A stretch of DNA of 64,000 bases from Chionis minor (Eukaryota > Chordata > Aves > Charadriiformes > Chionididae): positions 129,710 through 193,709 of the forward strand of contig VZSF01001081.1 in NCBI GenBank assembly GCA_013398295.1, given 5' to 3'. Both the position numbers and the translations under genes were made by a program. The notes below the pieces were generated by a model that was not told the origin of the DNA, did no database searches, and was given only the letters and a program-made list of their open reading frames with translations. Below, in pieces: positions 63,652-64,000 of the stretch (the first letter of the stretch is position 1; each line of letters starts with the position of its first letter).

Positions 63652-64000
63652 AGTGTGCCGCTTCTCGGAGGCTTGCGGAGGGTGACCGGGCACTTCAGGA
63701 CCCCGGAGCGCGACAGTCCCGGCAGGCTGCCCACGCTCCCGGGGAGCTGCCGCCGCTCGGGAAAGGCTGGACGCCCCCGGGATGGACAATGAAACCACCG
63801 CCTCGCTCTAGCGGTACTCGAGGAGCGGGGAGTCCGGGCAAGGGCCGGCCGCTCCAGCGCGGCTCTCCCCGCAGGTACCCTCCCCTCCCCTCCCCTCCGC
63901 CCGCCAGCCGCGCCCGGCCGGCCGGGGCGGCATGTGCCCGGCTGTCAGGGCTGTGCCCCGGGGGCAGCCGCCGGGCCCCGCCATGCCCTCCGCCCACGCA
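63640..64000. promoter_or_regulatory. CpG-rich block, likely edge of the ITGB8 promoter/exon 1 island
   Basis: Base composition changes sharply from AT-rich to very GC- and CpG-rich at about 63640 and stays so to the window edge. GC boxes (GGGGCGG near 63924) and a CCCCT repeat (63878-63897) are present. Position upstream of exon 2 fits the first-exon CpG island of ITGB8. No TATA box or defined start site was identified. Confidence 0.55.
63878..63897. repeat. CCCCT pentanucleotide repeat
   Basis: Four units of a pyrimidine pentamer lie inside the CpG-rich block. On the minus strand it is a G-rich AGGGG tract, which could bind SP-type factors or form a quadruplex. Confidence 0.8.

Larger units (their letters stand above)
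49900..64000 (-). other. ITGB8 intron 1 (partial), possibly with exon 1 region at the edge
   Basis: About 14 kb of mostly AT-rich DNA lies upstream of exon 2. It contains a CR1 fragment (55360-56002), a short CR1-like tail at 51474-51495 (GATTCTGTGATTCTATATGAT) and T/A homopolymers. I found no minus-strand segment that combines an ATG, a hydrophobic signal peptide and a phase-1 donor, so exon 1 probably lies past 64000. Confidence 0.6.

Noticed and set aside
63815..63979. Minus-strand ATG frame in the CpG-rich block that is phase-compatible with ITGB8 exon 2 through a GTACCT donor.
   Set aside because: The predicted peptide is Gly/Arg/Pro-rich with no hydrophobic core, and the donor is weak, so it does not fit a signal-peptide exon.
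63695..63997. 100-codon minus-strand frame across the CpG-rich block.
   Set aside because: GC-rich DNA has few stop codons; the frame begins with a GTG and has a composition typical of non-coding islands.

Overview
The window is a stretch of a vertebrate nuclear genome, almost certainly a bird. It holds one multi-exon gene with short exons, GT-AG introns and AT-rich non-coding DNA. Its interspersed repeats include CR1 LINEs of avian type, and I see no mammalian repeats such as Alu, B1 or L1. No bacterial, phage, CRISPR or operon-like content is visible.

The gene is ITGB8, integrin beta-8, on the minus strand. I could place 13 consecutive coding exons between 49899 (5' side) and 22245 (stop codon). 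All splice phases agree and together they encode 724 residues: PSI domain, hybrid segments flanking a beta-I domain, I-EGF repeats, beta-tail, one membrane helix and a cytoplasmic tail without NPxY. The remembered mammalian protein has 14 coding exons and about 769 residues, so only exon 1 (signal peptide, about 44 residues) is missing. A GC- and CpG-rich block at the right edge (about 63640-64000) is the likely start of the promoter/exon 1 island; exon 1 itself probably lies just beyond the window. The product pairs with integrin alpha-V and binds RGD in the latent TGF-beta prodomain at the cell surface.

Layout: 1-5029 is non-coding downstream flank. 5030-9354 is a 2162-bp sequence present twice in direct orientation, separated by a single N at 7192 and differing at only one base that I found; this looks like an unmerged contig overlap. 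9355 to about 17000 is more downstream flank, with an eroded old CR1 and one splice-flanked candidate exon on the plus strand. About 17000-22244 is probably the long AT-rich 3' UTR. 22245-49899 is the ITGB8 exon/intron body. 49900-64000 is intron 1, with a 5'-truncated CR1 at 55360-56002 and the CpG-rich edge.

I recognised no second protein-coding gene, tRNA, rRNA or retroviral element. The most useful points are the probable assembly duplication, the loss of at least one normally invariant I-EGF cysteine in exon 10 (with three more apparent losses against the mammalian protein from memory), and the likely position of the first exon.
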